Source: a virus. From it: a stretch of DNA of 64,000 nt. Position 1 is the stretch's first letter. Each line of letters opens with the position of its first letter. Shown one piece after another: positions 46,601 through 52,738 of this stretch. A program made the translations under genes and the position numbers. Where the stretch lies: positions 28,244-92,243 of IMG/VR virus record IMGVR_UViG_3300031963_000050. One strand, given 5' to 3'. A model generated the notes under the pieces. The model was not told the origin of the DNA and made no database searches. It worked only from the letters and a program-made list of their open reading frames with translations.

Positions 46601-48839
46601 TGTCAACTACATAAGTCTCGCCGGCAAGCATTGCACTTACTGCAACAATTGTTGTCGGGGTAGGAGCAACTACCGCAGTGTTTGTAGTATACGTCTCAAC
46701 GTCGGGATAATAATTGTATAGTCCAGCAACGTTAGTGAGTGCATCTGGTTCTCTAGTGTCAAAGAAATCTACTGCTCTTTTACCTACTGAGCCACCGTTA
46801 TACAATCTTAGGTTTGGATAAAACTCAATGATAGGTCTTTTAGCTTTATTTTCCTGTGTTGCAAACTCTGTTAATATTGCAGGATTTTTATTATAGCTTG
46901 CAGTAGCGTTAATAACATCAATATGGAACCAACGATTGCTTCTAGACCATGCATTTCTGCTTATGCTGTTTCTAGCAATAGTGATATAATCTTGTTCAAT
47001 AGGCAAGAATAAATTAATGTCATAGTTACCGATATCAAAGCCCAAAGAATCCCAAGGTATATAGTCACCAATAGTAAATCCTTCAGGGCAAATTAAATCT
47101 TCTACGGAAATTAATTCAATTCCGGTGCCAACACCTTCTACGTAGTATTCGCCGCGGCGATAGCTAACAGGAAACACGTTTCCGTCAAAGCTAACTTTTA
47201 AGCCATTTGTAAATGCAACACCATTTGGAGAAGTATAGTTAATCTTACCTAAAATTTCCGTATCAACATCTAGATAATCTTTACCATTATTTTCAATAAT
47301 TTTCAAGATGCCAACTTTGTTGGGGTTAGAACCATCTTGATAGTATAGAATATCTTTCGGCGCTGTAATCTGAGGTACTAGTGAGATTACTCCCAGTGTA
47401 TTGCGATAGAATGGACGATTAATCCACTGAACACCAAACTGAGGAACGATGTTTTGATTGTTAGGGATAGATCCATCTGGAATTAATCTTAGTACAGGAT
47501 TGTTAGGATCTCCTACTAATTGAATTCTATAGAAGTTCTCGTTTACTGTAGAATAGAAGCCCTGCTCAAACTGACCCTGATTGATATTCACGACCATGTC
47601 TACGCCACTCTGAGTGGACAATGTTACAGTCGCACCCTCAATGCTTTCTGAAACAGTAAACTCTGTTGAACTCAAGATTTCTTTAACAAAATATACCTGA
47701 CCCGGTACAAGACCTCCCATCGGAGTCCCAGAAATTGTAATAGTCTGATTTAATATTAATGGTCCAGTTGAATATCCTGTATCTACGGTCAATGCATTAT
47801 TGACTGCGCTAGTGCTAGCAACAACTACTGTTGCAGGGTTAGTAAAGAATGGATCGTTTACGTCATAGAATGTTTCATCATAGTAAGATGAGATATATCC
47901 AATTTCATCGACTGCGCCAGTGTCGTAAAACATTACACGCAATCCATTTAACCCAGATACACCATCAATTTCTTGTAATCCGGGATAGGTGATTCCGGTT
48001 GCAGGATCAGTGATAGTATAGAGTCTTTGACCATTTACCTGACTGAATGGTAATGTAGAAACTACGTCAACAACATTGTTGCCGGGGAAAATATATTGAT
48101 CTTGTGCATTCTTTTGTGGTACAACAAACGTTACTGTGCCATTATTCTCGCCGTTGTTTGAAACACCAAACACTTCTCTAGTAGGAATATTGGGCTGAGT
48201 TGCTTCAAAGCCGCTAGTGCCAGGTTCAGTCTGAATCCAAAACTGACTATCTTGATTTACCGTAAACGTGTACGTGCCGCCACGCAATAGAGATAGTGTT
48301 GGGTTTGATCCTAAATCAATCTGAGAACCTACTTCTGAGATTTCGTAATTATTAGCAAAATCAGTTACTAGATAATCTTCGTTTGTAAAGACTACTGAGT
48401 TAGAAACTGTAACAGCAGGAGGACCGGCTGGAATCCAGTAGTACTCGTGATAGTTCACAAGCTTGTCTAGATTCGTAAAGCTATCCCATGAATAGAACTG
48501 GCTTTGGAACAAACGATCATTATTATTAGTTACTGCACCGCTGATTTTTAGTGAGTCAACAATGCCAGGGTATGTAATGAAGTCTCGTGCAACGCTTTCA
48601 CCAGGCTTAGTGAATACTACCCCGGGTTCTAATTGATAGTCTGTGCGAACTTTGGTAGGCTCGGTGACATAATAATCAAGCGCATTTATACCCGGTCCAA
48701 ATCTACTACCAACATAGCCTTGAACTTTAGCTGTTACTGGATTACTAACAATTTGGTCCAGGGTCGCTGCTAAAAATTCAGCGTTAGTGGGGGTCTGAAA
48801 TATTTCCGGAAGGAAATTTAATGTTCTTACTCTAGCCAT
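28683..48839 (-). CDS. Giant baseplate/tail structural protein, 6718 residues
   Basis: One frame is open for 20 kb, 8 bases downstream of gp6. That is where gp7 and gp8 lie in T4, but I see no clear T4 gp7 match. The N terminus, MARVRTLNFLPEIFQTPTNA then VQGYVGSRFGPG, looks like baseplate-linked structural proteins of marine T4-like phages. Residues about 1490-1800 are Tyr/Asn/Phe-rich and globular. Residues about 2430-3050 have FG-GAP-like propeller units (GSAIAHAGNTFVIS, GDRIFIGAPNKD). Residues about 4200-4800 and 5400-6450 hold many copies of GxxYYVxxIxxSTxFTISE with a Gly-rich end. Residues about 5090-5510 resemble a BNR/sialidase propeller (STDGISWTTT, SPDSINWTQ). YTITSVGTTDFTTIGA occurs in two forms, near 2600 and 5400. 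It may bind cell-surface glycans as a fibre-like arm. The start follows a weak SD. Confidence 0.85.
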   Translation of the reverse strand: MARVRTLNFLPEIFQTPTNAEFLAATLDQIVSNPVTAKVQGYVGSRFGPGINALDYYVTEPTKVRTDYQLEPGVVFTKPGESVARDFITYPGIVDSLKISGAVTNNNDRLFQSQFYSWDSFTNLDKLVNYHEYYWIPAGPPAVTVSNSVVFTNEDYLVTDFANNYEISEVGSQIDLGSNPTLSLLRGGTYTFTVNQDSQFWIQTEPGTSGFEATQPNIPTREVFGVSNNGENNGTVTFVVPQKNAQDQYIFPGNNVVDVVSTLPFSQVNGQRLYTITDPATGITYPGLQEIDGVSGLNGLRVMFYDTGAVDEIGYISSYYDETFYDVNDPFFTNPATVVVASTSAVNNALTVDTGYSTGPLILNQTITISGTPMGGLVPGQVYFVKEILSSTEFTVSESIEGATVTLSTQSGVDMVVNINQGQFEQGFYSTVNENFYRIQLVGDPNNPVLRLIPDGSIPNNQNIVPQFGVQWINRPFYRNTLGVISLVPQITAPKDILYYQDGSNPNKVGILKIIENNGKDYLDVDTEILGKINYTSPNGVAFTNGLKVSFDGNVFPVSYRRGEYYVEGVGTGIELISVEDLICPEGFTIGDYIPWDSLGFDIGNYDINLFLPIEQDYITIARNSISRNAWSRSNRWFHIDVINATASYNKNPAILTEFATQENKAKRPIIEFYPNLRLYNGGSVGKRAVDFFDTREPDALTNVAGLYNYYPDVETYTTNTAVVAPTPTTIVAVSAMLAGETYVVDTAFGTLQPVWNTLAGTEGVTYVDGDVITCQVDGSTIAVPGTGLARLLYDQTTIVVPLDEVTGTFQIGMYTGDTLNLVPVNSQIINLSDDGTDLTITVNWPYPQDLVGGTTSIVGTDTTASNYAVFPGARIIFANDTDAETSTTIYVVDIVELAPGQEPEIVLTRAEDATIEIDEQTAISRGYNYQGKTFYYDGIEWLEAQQKVTVNQAPLFDVFDDNGISFGNPEIYNSTTFKGSTIFSYGINPLTVDDPILGFPVRFSDIGNIGDISFDVTLNSDTFDYVRGFESITQKVNTGYVHNTTTRTEYQRELGWQTAVAPSTQYQIFNFNYQIENPTLVYTCDVQALPDLLPDEQGWTSVQVYYNNVYQEPSNYTITRYDNATSITLINPPEETTVVQVLVLSDQVSNNAYYMTPINLNNNPFNEDLTVADLGDIRNQYQDIFVNAPGTTGNIFGVNNFRDLGNLVPYGTKIIQNSASLAIPGAFLRKSNHDLLNALLFNSREYVKYKQLLVDTVQNTDYVQRYTPADILDDAIEQISASRSETSAFFWSDMLPNKSPFRVNTYKFNSNNDVTRYPLSQVYNFESANYNGVLVYLNRTVDNNLVQKQLLRNVDYTISTDSPTLTITLDLVPGDSVVIKEYNQTYGSYVPYTPSKLGLYALHQPQVVLDSDYTVPTYFIKGHDGSYTKLYGDYIPELDVLIDFRDQALLEFEKRIYNNVKLSTEVPIKFYDVLPGFFRNSDYSYDEWLQMYSVNFLNWIGQNRLDYKTQFYNRNNEFTYNYTNAQNKLDGSPIKQGYWRGLYEYLYDTTTPNLTPWEMLGFADKPTWWEDRYGPAPYTSDNLVLWGDVEAGIVYSEDGTFTVVPELARPGITNIIPVDTAGNLLSPLFSVVGTYNPSTFQKDWRVGDDGPVELSYRRSSTYPFDVIKLFALTRPAEFYNLAVDLDNYKFNAEFNQYLVNNRTHLIPSDIEVYGNGTAKTSYINWIVDYEKQLGIDSTANITSLLDNLDVRLIYRLAGYSDKTMLKFYVEKGSPNSNNAALLIPDESYSVLLYDNQPFDKITFSSVIVQQDVDGYKVFGNSQNIAYFTTYAPLNNGNYEDITVINQRVKVNKDHSTQEVLVPYGTKFYSAQEVAQFIMSYAAYLNDKGMIFDKIESGVEINWNLMVQEFLYWTQTGWDVGSIITLNPSATDLNVNRDGYIVQPLTLQQQNFILNQDLYPIQLNNLCVNRDGTSFRVHTLNEGDSMSYAQFNVSNFEHGIVFDNTTLFNDVIYNLTTGLRQNRITLRGMKTAEWNGTVDTWGFILNQDNVQEWARDIKYPKGIIVKYKNKYWTALRLVEPSAVFNELDWKLVDYQDIQKGLLPNSATRSYESTLYYNCNETNLEQDADLLSFSLIGYRPRDYLALADLTDVTQINVYKNMIKNKGTRNATQAFDGVNLPQGGIQYNVYENWAIKNGEYGGVLNDNFVEFRLDQSVLTGNPSIVSLNNGVYTPGAMQEVSLYDLFNYGDNVTDPNILATVNTEATDITYPSAGYANFDDVKMSSFYYAGLPNAVDKSGKVIPIQNFYVRDYFWLANFKEKWGIYTWNPIGQVVAAIGNVNGTTTIRFSQPHNLKKLDPIAIVNFSTTVDGYYLVSDIINLNEVIINLNLPNLNSGNVLQGLGVGLLVTNQRVNKPSDIESLSLLEAEFTKNTVWVDENTDGSWAVYRKNINYQNTGEIYVDNSTTFGSSVAYTDIVGYLIGDPGAGKVHRFYYNESTNEYDLAQVITKTSSFGSAIAHAGNTFVISQPTGTPKVFVYIWNDTTATNNLIQYQEIAAPGGVTDWGSKIAISGDQNWIYISDYLNTNVYVYRKDNTEFTAGYFTVGQTYTITSVGTTDFTTIGAPQNSVGITFVATGIGTGTGTATRVTYQEAAVIDGSLLGLTNSDGFGKSISTSYYGDRIFIGAPNKDHANGTTDNGELYFYQRSVQNFEAQYTTVPYLPHTFNLAWTPDTASANVTATNGTTDKITLSTVSGMSVNDAIVFVGSGLSGTGIEENKTYYIESIVGGDITIKTSRSSTTVFGITTVASVTGATASAQTTPLYVTVNGTLVADNNYAVNGSNLIYSGFLRAGDIVNVSGNEFFMAQEFNPETNDRINIQFGYAVDTTQSSGELLIGSPFEINEEIKEGKVYRYTDAGARFGIVFGTEECNVLGSRTILINGFAVNLAAGNAEDTASVINATQVPNVIASSTSDNKLIIQVADQSLAQINNKLVVTAFDDTTLAELGIQSYSFTQIVTCPHREGPTEFGKSIKFNEFDSVVIGAPVGANFVGTTFDFTDDENLDNDTVFDNNATRFVESYANSGAVYMFDLLSNYEGNALNPGAFVYAQSVNTSTLNFDFNPYYGYAVDFNNNTVVAGAPNMQGTLITGGQATGFTNATGVRDWTEYRQSAPIVDIEKIENTQIFSALTNDTLVNLDYMDPLQGKLLGAVRQNIDYVSGSDPAKYNSNNSTNGYVWGAEQVGQIWFNTKSVRFVNYHQNDVVYNSEYWGTLFPGSDVAVYTWVASNNTPAQYSGPGVPFDVTQYCVGSTLNSSNIVTPIYYFWVRNTNIIDKHRGKTLSDNIIARYIANPRNSGIAYVAPLLPNTFALYNSEEYFDGNNSIFHIGYANGTGSDVSHSEYTLIRENYPDDFLPGLPAVADAPTTLPFRVLYPAAGVDEPNSLYARMLDSLSGTTAPITTPDGTIETGQVVPNPFLPKAVQSGVLARPRQSFFFNRFTALQNYLTYANEVLIQYPIVELRPNLSFIFAQGEFFDTANYWTYVNWWLPGYNNSTRAALQVPIYADLAELRVAPGTIVKVEQNGQGLFEFYRYDDNGVWSRIGLENGTIQFNSYLWDYEAAKLGYGGDFFDTTPFDIYPSEETRNIVRALNEQIYTGDLLEHRNKSLVLLFEYIQSETIESQNYLPWINKTSLMDVFHTVRELKPYEVFKSDNVAFLEGYINEVKPYHVVIKEFLVKYTGIEEFTGDITDFDVPATYSPTYQEYISPQLVYSDPNNRYEYEYGNDIWATAPYTQWYQNYGLSITGEPNYNITTLKTYMDLGTRTMIVDNASGFPVNGVIRIGDESIAYSYVDRDLNLLGGLSRGFNQTVVAQHIPGANIFIDLPAVVVLNEGSGYTDVPQVTAYIDTAIYPAPRKEAILQAVMSGDRVSAVNVIDPGEGYAVLPEIRISTAYSVLFSDADINPALHTINLYAPSFVTGDLVKFTQGSNGGKPNFLVNDQWYYVGVLESLPSVIVALYNSYSDAVKDQNRIQITPGLASSDMVLSPGARASIVTSSSPIRENNITLRFDRTTYGSQVLDWESGAFYGAFFAGTYYNSDKISSSAITLESTEPDINNILASAQGVALQISDVENDRQLTWSSTIRYVEKTNSSNDSINLVPAAKTFVGTATIAGTTMNVTAISEGTVVIGTYVYGPIIDPDTRIVSQISGTPGGTGVYEVSISQPETIVVNETVSSSGYIVMESTSGFSINDVIIFDDIVTTTGTTNIVPGTVYYVKQIISGTELTLSTAINGSLFNPGNWTGSMSVVGSAVNGYELNAAGTTVGFYVDMPIKFVGAVVGNLAENETYYVSAIHNPIQFSVSTTQGGPTEILISETVSAQGLECYTGQLVDTAILTLEYPGILEVTTTQATVNTLTVPMSPVGTGGTTGFYTNLPVFFTGQVFGGIIENLDYYITTVVDNETFTISEFKDPVITEISETVASTDTIVVESTTGFDLNDPIIITSLTGTLASSNIESGRTYYVSEIVSNTEMTISELVNGTVLSLNNGTGTAILTNQKNTVQLTSETGSMTMNVSLPVSPGQINGQLFTLYQTAGQYPDIVSENYSDLIERTIRATIGTNYTVPVNRIAIPESEGGTFNFYVNMPLRVNSAVGGLSTGVTYYVTEYSGEEIPDPENPGETIARPNIQVEVNTTSSVGNVLTCAYDVGRNLLGTTSLYIGMPIVFSGIGLGGIVIGQEYFVESIVSSTEFTISETDGGTAKTLSTANGIMMGDGNPYIIISTSKGGSAVALTNDTSASSSFTQFITGTPEFSLSYVLGGYTAIITNPGEGFAINNVITVSGTEVGGTTPANDITLTVNTVDDDGGITSVIRTGTPPASTQQYYLQVRSENTVAVYNNSLMTVPVSGIAFPFVGYTESTVTNSTTDTLTVDTTGFSNYDAVSFSGSIPTAFDIGETYYLYNVTSTTAQVTTTPNDAGTIVSGITFTDDFMMAKLGSIALLPEPFYFNQSIVKFNNRVYECVISNNDDEFIFGKWELLDSGDRRLNAMDRVIGYYQPTVDMPGVDLTQLFEGVTYPNSTYLGNAFQPNQQYPLDTQLSDLPFYPSEVDITGIVYDGEKYISSANLPTYSAIIGSLDNQNWGVGRLTNNPVNLTDITYAGGIYLMTSANPATPIYRSTDGISWTTTGYYTPNDPSTALSVATMPLNSVAYCSMGQAWVAVGQNILRSTDSYLWDKITDFNPAYEYQLNAIAPITGTNCMGLIAVGKGKEPDFSSGIGQLVDINLFFYSPDSINWTQAPVVTDKGFYGVASDGADIIAVGENGVIYYTQNGIDWVGLNEVNCFFVNSATNVLSVTNTAGFTGGALGTPVRFNKSFSTIIAGTTYYVKSVVSSTQITLSNTLDGAVKELVSITAGGFVNGTTYTITSIGTTDFTLIGAASNTVGINFTATGPGSGTGTANIVRGDIIPPQTQMYQYNSLDPNPSTLRSIIYAGGVWVTAGDEGTIKTSPDGITWTVRNSGVTQNLNNIAYNDNDSSFTIVGDNNVILVSEDLGVTWTATSVFTVPETEYDVVGADFSFGYAPEELVAGVVSDNISITVTTRPGTNWPVVEYGHTGFEVVSLELLPTDGEQVEYSFDGAVKVPAHINVQVIDGATDLGTSLAETEYTIDWINKSITLDTPLAFTPVADKLRIDVYAVGNGDQLVKASTDTNPIRTDSVTGFNEIYVNANYSASIFAGSGVLRPGTDNLNVRVFETESVSDRIFCDSVTNFVLNGPITFQGIPFGGLQEETVYYVKSISYATNAIIISPVYDSIAGQAGPALELSNATGEMFANIQNGAASVWSDPVVDHNGTKLVFGSTGLVTRAKASNNALTTGTTSGLIVGTPITFGQGTFSTLVPFQRYYIKSILDGNEFTISETLGGPEFALTEFNGTTTFVTNDYAIGRRSDNHAKIVFASNQYNTDVDYIVFSLFGETSPVQYGYALPEVQYFNGDGSTASFYLNNFVGYDNPTNAIVEIDGVRITASQYTISSISNTILFNSPPANGTIISVMTYNDTSRQYLTSQYNITGNPGSSLISLTVGSTTHFEATYDQDTPTVITYDQDTPSVVAYDEVLDYLTLSSGSTSSLNINDSIIFAAPTIGGIVAGQTYYVTEIINSTDFVISEDVGGLPFTVTTDSGSMTLQANGLTVAPISNIVNTIAPPIATTTASSSTSGSPNEITVDSTSGFIVGQPVQFFGTSFDANIETDGTVYYVDSIVNSTTFTIEDYQGNQIVTAGGGPGNMLVVVGGNPTVRVTTDIEHNLVENTLVRIDGTTGSTQLNNNTYYAKIINPYVFDIYAQPYDPSPTAVNDPIIAISAYTGGGYTWRQGLFFITTTTATATAVTTNFITVGSTEDLFVGTPVYFSQVETNNGTALMGGLDQGTVYYIKTIENATTITVSETRYGDPVTLINDTGSINLTQWAQTNVDRLWVTINGYRVPSSSLRVNDFNEVSILSEIVPGDQVIITSMIPTATPDEDIYINFVNQVNEGTVYRINPDITTWLTEPVYPLSETIYIDDVTKVTRQVVQNVTTPAATSGFYYIGLTADKNLIANVRVFNKSTGNFLPQEAISVVLIDLSPNVKIVPGAYITAPNLTYLGDELIITTLEGNTVYINGEEIRFGSVDFENNALTELGRGVNGTAAQPYIATYSRVYGLLSSNKLNDIYYDQTWNSKVYNTVEGDPLQISETVPADFLNNQNT
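30571..30630 (-). repeat. Tandem 30-base duplication inside the giant gene
   Basis: Two head-to-tail 30-base units share an exact 19-base core (ttggggtatcttggtcata, plus strand, at 30581 and 30611). They encode TYDQDTPTVI and TYDQDTPSVV, with a degenerate third start (AYDEVL). This looks like a recent slippage duplication within the beta-repeat part. Confidence 0.8.
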
Positions 48840-48847
48840 GTATCTAC

Positions 48848-51800
48848 TTATCTTATTTGTAATTCATCGGGAGTGAGTGCCGGTACAACTAATACATCAT
48901 TTGCTGTAGCAGCGTTGACAAAGATTTCATATGGTCTGCACTTTATTTCATATAAGTCTCCAAAACTCATGGTAGGATCATTTGGTACTAACACTGCGGA
49001 ACTGATCAGGTCTCCGCATTCAGCATGTAGATATGCGCTAAGCTCTGAGAAATAGAATGTGTCACCAAAGTCCCAATTATTAATGTTGAAATAATTGTTC
49101 ATTGCAGCCAACACTGCACTTCTAATTTCACTGTCACTAGCATTAACTTTACTTACCTTTACTACTTTGATCGTTGCTTGCAACGCTGGGTCAGCTTTAG
49201 GTCCAAACAATGGCTTGAACTCAACACTATTTAATATTACGGAATCCGACAACATTTTATAGTTTTGCACTTGATTGTATTCTTGTGTAAGTTCAGTTAA
49301 AGTAGGTCTATTTGGCTCAGGAATAGTATTAGTACTGTCAACAATATAGTTTTGATATGCAGTATAATAGCTCTGAGTAACCACATACAAATCAATAATA
49401 TTAGTTGTAACTGGATCAATTCTATTTGTATTGTTTGAGTTATGGCGATACTGATAACTTAATCCTTGACGACCGGGCTTAACACTATACTGCAATTGCT
49501 CAACCAAATAGTAGAATGGAACTGTTACAGTTTGATCCTGTACAGTTTTGTAGAATTTATTTTCACCGTATGCATAGAATAATTGTCCAAGAGGATAATC
49601 ATACTTCACAAGCTCAATTTGAGTCTGTGTTGGATACTGTGACATAACACTACTTGTGGGTATCAAATACTGGCGTGTTAAATTGATAGGGTCTTGTACA
49701 GTCTCAAAGAATGTATAGATTCCAATATTGGAACCTCCACTGACATATCCAGTAATTTCATTAAAGAAGTCTGGATTCAAAATCAATTGACGGTTGTTTA
49801 CGTCTGTGGCTGCAACTTCTACTTGGAAGTCATTTACGTAGCCGTCGCTTTCAACAGTCTGTCCTAAGATGTTAACTTTAGTATCTTTACCCAACGGTGT
49901 AGTATTATTAGGAAGTGCGTTAATTCCTAATACATTAATAAAGTCTTGAATAATTTTACCGCTAAATGGATCATAGACTAATTCGTTTTTAGCAAAAGTA
50001 AAACGAGTATCAGCAACACTGGCAAAATAATATGTTAGTGACCTGTATGTAATAGAATATCTGTTAAGTCCAACGCTAGTGAATTTCACGAACCAATTTG
50101 GATCAGTGAATTTCTTGATGCTCCATCTATTCTGGTTGATCATTAATGAATTGTCAAATACTAATGTGAAATCTTGATTCAATTCCATTCTGATCAAGCA
50201 TTCTTGAATTACGCTAGCGGGGATGTTGTTGCCAAACACTGGAATAATTTGAGTAAGAACAACTCCATCGGGAACATACCCACTGACTACAATAGGCCCT
50301 GAACCATTTGCAAAGCTACCTTCGCCATTGTTTGATCCATCGCCCACGACATTGAGAATAGTAGTCCAAATAAATGTGCTATCACTAGGTCCCGGGATTC
50401 CCGCTTTCAATCTGTTATCACTGTCAAAGTAAAAACCTGCAGGGGCATTGAACTTTACAATAGCGCCAGTCGTTAGATACTTTAAATTATTAGTATTGAA
50501 TGTACCAACATTAATCGGAGTTTCTAAACTACCAGAAACATTATATACATACCCTGATTCACTGCTAGTATCTACTGAGCTAGTCTTCCAATATACTACT
50601 CCATCGCCAGTACTAGTATTAACATCATAGCGAGGATAATTTTGAATATAATATTGGCTTGCACGATTCAACGACAATACACTTGCTAATGTATTTGTAA
50701 AGAATGCAATAATATCGCTGGTGTTATTGATCGTAAGATTCAAGAATCCATCAGTGTCATCTTGATATAATGCGCCGTCAGAACCGAAACTGTTTGTGCT
50801 GCTATACTTACCAGTTGGGTCAAGTAAGTCTAAGTTCTTACTCACGCCAATGCTTGAACGATTGATTGCCTTACTCTTAATAATTGAACTATACAGTGTA
50901 TATGGGAAGTTATTATAATCTTCGCCATTTACCATACGATTCTGTGTATAGTAGCGAGTAGGGGCACGTTGCTTAATTTCAGCGATTGATTCTCTAGCTT
51001 GTGCAGTAGTCACAGTTTGAGTTAGTGACAATCCTAATGTCAAAGTTTCTGCTCTACCCAATCGTGATATGTAAGTAAACGCCACAGATAAACCGTTCAT
51101 GTCTGTAGGATAAATTGTGTAAGTGAGTGCGTTACCTGCACGAACATATGCTCTAAAGTTTCCTACAGGTATTTCAGAAAATACTCCATCACCGAACACA
51201 TAAGTTACTTGGTCGTTGAAACGTGAGCTTACAGAAAAGATTTGTCTAGCTGAACTTTCGTTTTGTAGGTAGGCATCAGCGTATACGTTTTCAACTTTTC
51301 TCCACAAATCTCTAGAACGATCTTGATTGATTTTGTACAGCCAAGTGTCAGTATTGTTAATTCCCTGAATATCAATGTTAATGGTTTGGTTTGCAATTTG
51401 TTGTTGTAATGCAAAGTCAAATGTCTGTAGGCTTCCCTGCTTGAAGTAGAAAAAGAATCCAGTGTCAGGACTTCCGAACCCTAACTTGTCGTTACGATAT
51501 AACATGTTGAAACGGCCAGATGGCGCAGGTGGAATTTCATAAACATAATCTTCGTCTATGCTAGTGACACTGCACAATTCAAAGTTCATGTTGGTGTTGT
51601 TGACTGTTGCATTGAATGGGACGATAGGTAGTGCATTGGGAGCAATCTGTATGCTATATTCATTGGTTGTTATGCCAGAGATTTCACTAACGTTACCGGG
51701 GCGCCCAATTCTTTGTGTATTGATCAATGCAGCGTTAATAATTGTGTTGAACTGCTCTAGCCAATTAGGATTAGCAGGGTCGTTCCATAATACAGGAACA

Positions 51801-52216
51801 TTGCTTAGATTTAAACCATTAATGTCAGTAATGTTTTGGGTAGTGCTAATGCTAGTTACTTTGAGATAGCCTTGACCAGCAATATTTCTTTTTGGGGTGT
51901 AGCTCACAAGATTAGCAAGCTTAACAACACTATCTCTACGTTCAGCAGTATCAATAAAGTTTTCACGAGCGTTTAGGTCATTACGGAATGCAAGACCCTG
52001 TCCCATAAAGGCGATTACATCTAGTAAGGCAACAAATTCACTAGATTCAACATAATCATTGAAAGTTTCAGGATAATATACCTGAAGGTAATCTATAAAC
52101 GCTTTGCGTAGTGTTTCATAGTCATAACTACGAAAGTCTGCTTGGTTGAACGTCTGGTAAATAGTCTTCCAGTCGTTAAGGCCAAATAGTGCTGATTGTC
52201 TTGAACTTGTTGCCAT
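48848..52216 (-). CDS. 6: Baseplate wedge protein gp6 (baseplate J family)
   Basis: The 1122-residue product starts MATSSRQSALFGLNDWKTIY, then DFRSYDYETLRKAFIDYLQV, FNDYVESSEFVALLDVIAFM, GQGLAFRNDLNARENFIDTA and VSYTPKRNIAGQGYL. This series is diagnostic of gp6, the central wedge protein of contractile tails, here longer than T4 gp6 (about 660 residues). The baseplate-J-like core includes YFKQGSLQTFDFALQQQI and VFGDGVFSEIPVGNFRAYVR. The middle and C-terminal part hold marine-phage insertions. It lies downstream of gp25, with GATAAATA (52245-52238) 21 bases upstream of its ATG. Confidence 0.93.
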   Translation of the reverse strand: MATSSRQSALFGLNDWKTIYQTFNQADFRSYDYETLRKAFIDYLQVYYPETFNDYVESSEFVALLDVIAFMGQGLAFRNDLNARENFIDTAERRDSVVKLANLVSYTPKRNIAGQGYLKVTSISTTQNITDINGLNLSNVPVLWNDPANPNWLEQFNTIINAALINTQRIGRPGNVSEISGITTNEYSIQIAPNALPIVPFNATVNNTNMNFELCSVTSIDEDYVYEIPPAPSGRFNMLYRNDKLGFGSPDTGFFFYFKQGSLQTFDFALQQQIANQTINIDIQGINNTDTWLYKINQDRSRDLWRKVENVYADAYLQNESSARQIFSVSSRFNDQVTYVFGDGVFSEIPVGNFRAYVRAGNALTYTIYPTDMNGLSVAFTYISRLGRAETLTLGLSLTQTVTTAQARESIAEIKQRAPTRYYTQNRMVNGEDYNNFPYTLYSSIIKSKAINRSSIGVSKNLDLLDPTGKYSSTNSFGSDGALYQDDTDGFLNLTINNTSDIIAFFTNTLASVLSLNRASQYYIQNYPRYDVNTSTGDGVVYWKTSSVDTSSESGYVYNVSGSLETPINVGTFNTNNLKYLTTGAIVKFNAPAGFYFDSDNRLKAGIPGPSDSTFIWTTILNVVGDGSNNGEGSFANGSGPIVVSGYVPDGVVLTQIIPVFGNNIPASVIQECLIRMELNQDFTLVFDNSLMINQNRWSIKKFTDPNWFVKFTSVGLNRYSITYRSLTYYFASVADTRFTFAKNELVYDPFSGKIIQDFINVLGINALPNNTTPLGKDTKVNILGQTVESDGYVNDFQVEVAATDVNNRQLILNPDFFNEITGYVSGGSNIGIYTFFETVQDPINLTRQYLIPTSSVMSQYPTQTQIELVKYDYPLGQLFYAYGENKFYKTVQDQTVTVPFYYLVEQLQYSVKPGRQGLSYQYRHNSNNTNRIDPVTTNIIDLYVVTQSYYTAYQNYIVDSTNTIPEPNRPTLTELTQEYNQVQNYKMLSDSVILNSVEFKPLFGPKADPALQATIKVVKVSKVNASDSEIRSAVLAAMNNYFNINNWDFGDTFYFSELSAYLHAECGDLISSAVLVPNDPTMSFGDLYEIKCRPYEIFVNAATANDVLVVPALTPDELQIR

Positions 52217-52237
52217 AGTTTCTCTCTATTGATAATA

Positions 52238-52245
52238 TATTTATC
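52238..52245 (-). promoter_or_regulatory. Late-promoter-like box GATAAATA in a short dyad
   Basis: The minus strand reads GATAAATATATTATC across 52245-52231, where the octamer is part of an imperfect palindrome. It lies 21 bases before gp6, in the 47-base gap after gp25. The gap shows no convincing terminator. Confidence 0.4.
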
Positions 52246-52263
52246 ATAGAAAAAAACCGTGTT

Positions 52264-52713
52264 TTATACTAAAGTGGCTGTACTCTCTTGAATATTCACG
52301 TTTACTTTAATAACTACAGGCTGGTTTATGGGTTGTACAGCCATCTGAATTTCTATCAGAATTCCGTTTTCATATGGATAAGACCTAACCATGTTGAACA
52401 CCATTCTAGGATCTTGTCTAGCGATTCTTCTTACTTCATTTTCAATGTCATCTTGAACTTGTGCTACGTTTTGTTCAAACAATAAGTCCCACAATATAGT
52501 TCCATAGCCAGGCTGACCTACTTTAGTCCCTCTTCGTATGTTGAGAGCGTTAATAAAATCTTGTATTACTAGATCATTGTCTACTAAACTGTATTTTTTA
52601 CCCCAATTAATACCTGTGCGAATTCCGCCCGGGCCGCCTGCACTGCCTGATGTAGCGTTCGTCGTTTTTGGTTGACATGCATTTTGCGTGCTGAATCCCA
52701 AGTAAGTTGCCAT
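52264..52713 (-). CDS. 25: Baseplate wedge protein gp25
   Basis: The 149-residue product has the gp25/lysozyme-like wedge fold: LVIQDFINALNIRRGTKVGQ, GYGTILWDLLFEQNVAQVQD, and RRIARQDPRMVFNMVRSYPY, which contain the conserved GTxLxxLLFE and DPR motifs. The N-terminal 35 residues are Gly/Ser/Thr-rich (SGSAGGPGGIRTG), an extension relative to T4. gp25 joins gp6 and gp53 in the wedge core and is conserved across contractile injection systems. It lies between gp5 and gp6. Confidence 0.93.
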   Translation of the reverse strand: MATYLGFSTQNACQPKTTNATSGSAGGPGGIRTGINWGKKYSLVDNDLVIQDFINALNIRRGTKVGQPGYGTILWDLLFEQNVAQVQDDIENEVRRIARQDPRMVFNMVRSYPYENGILIEIQMAVQPINQPVVIKVNVNIQESTATLV

Positions 52714-52738
52714 GTGTTATCCTCTATCAATATTTAGC

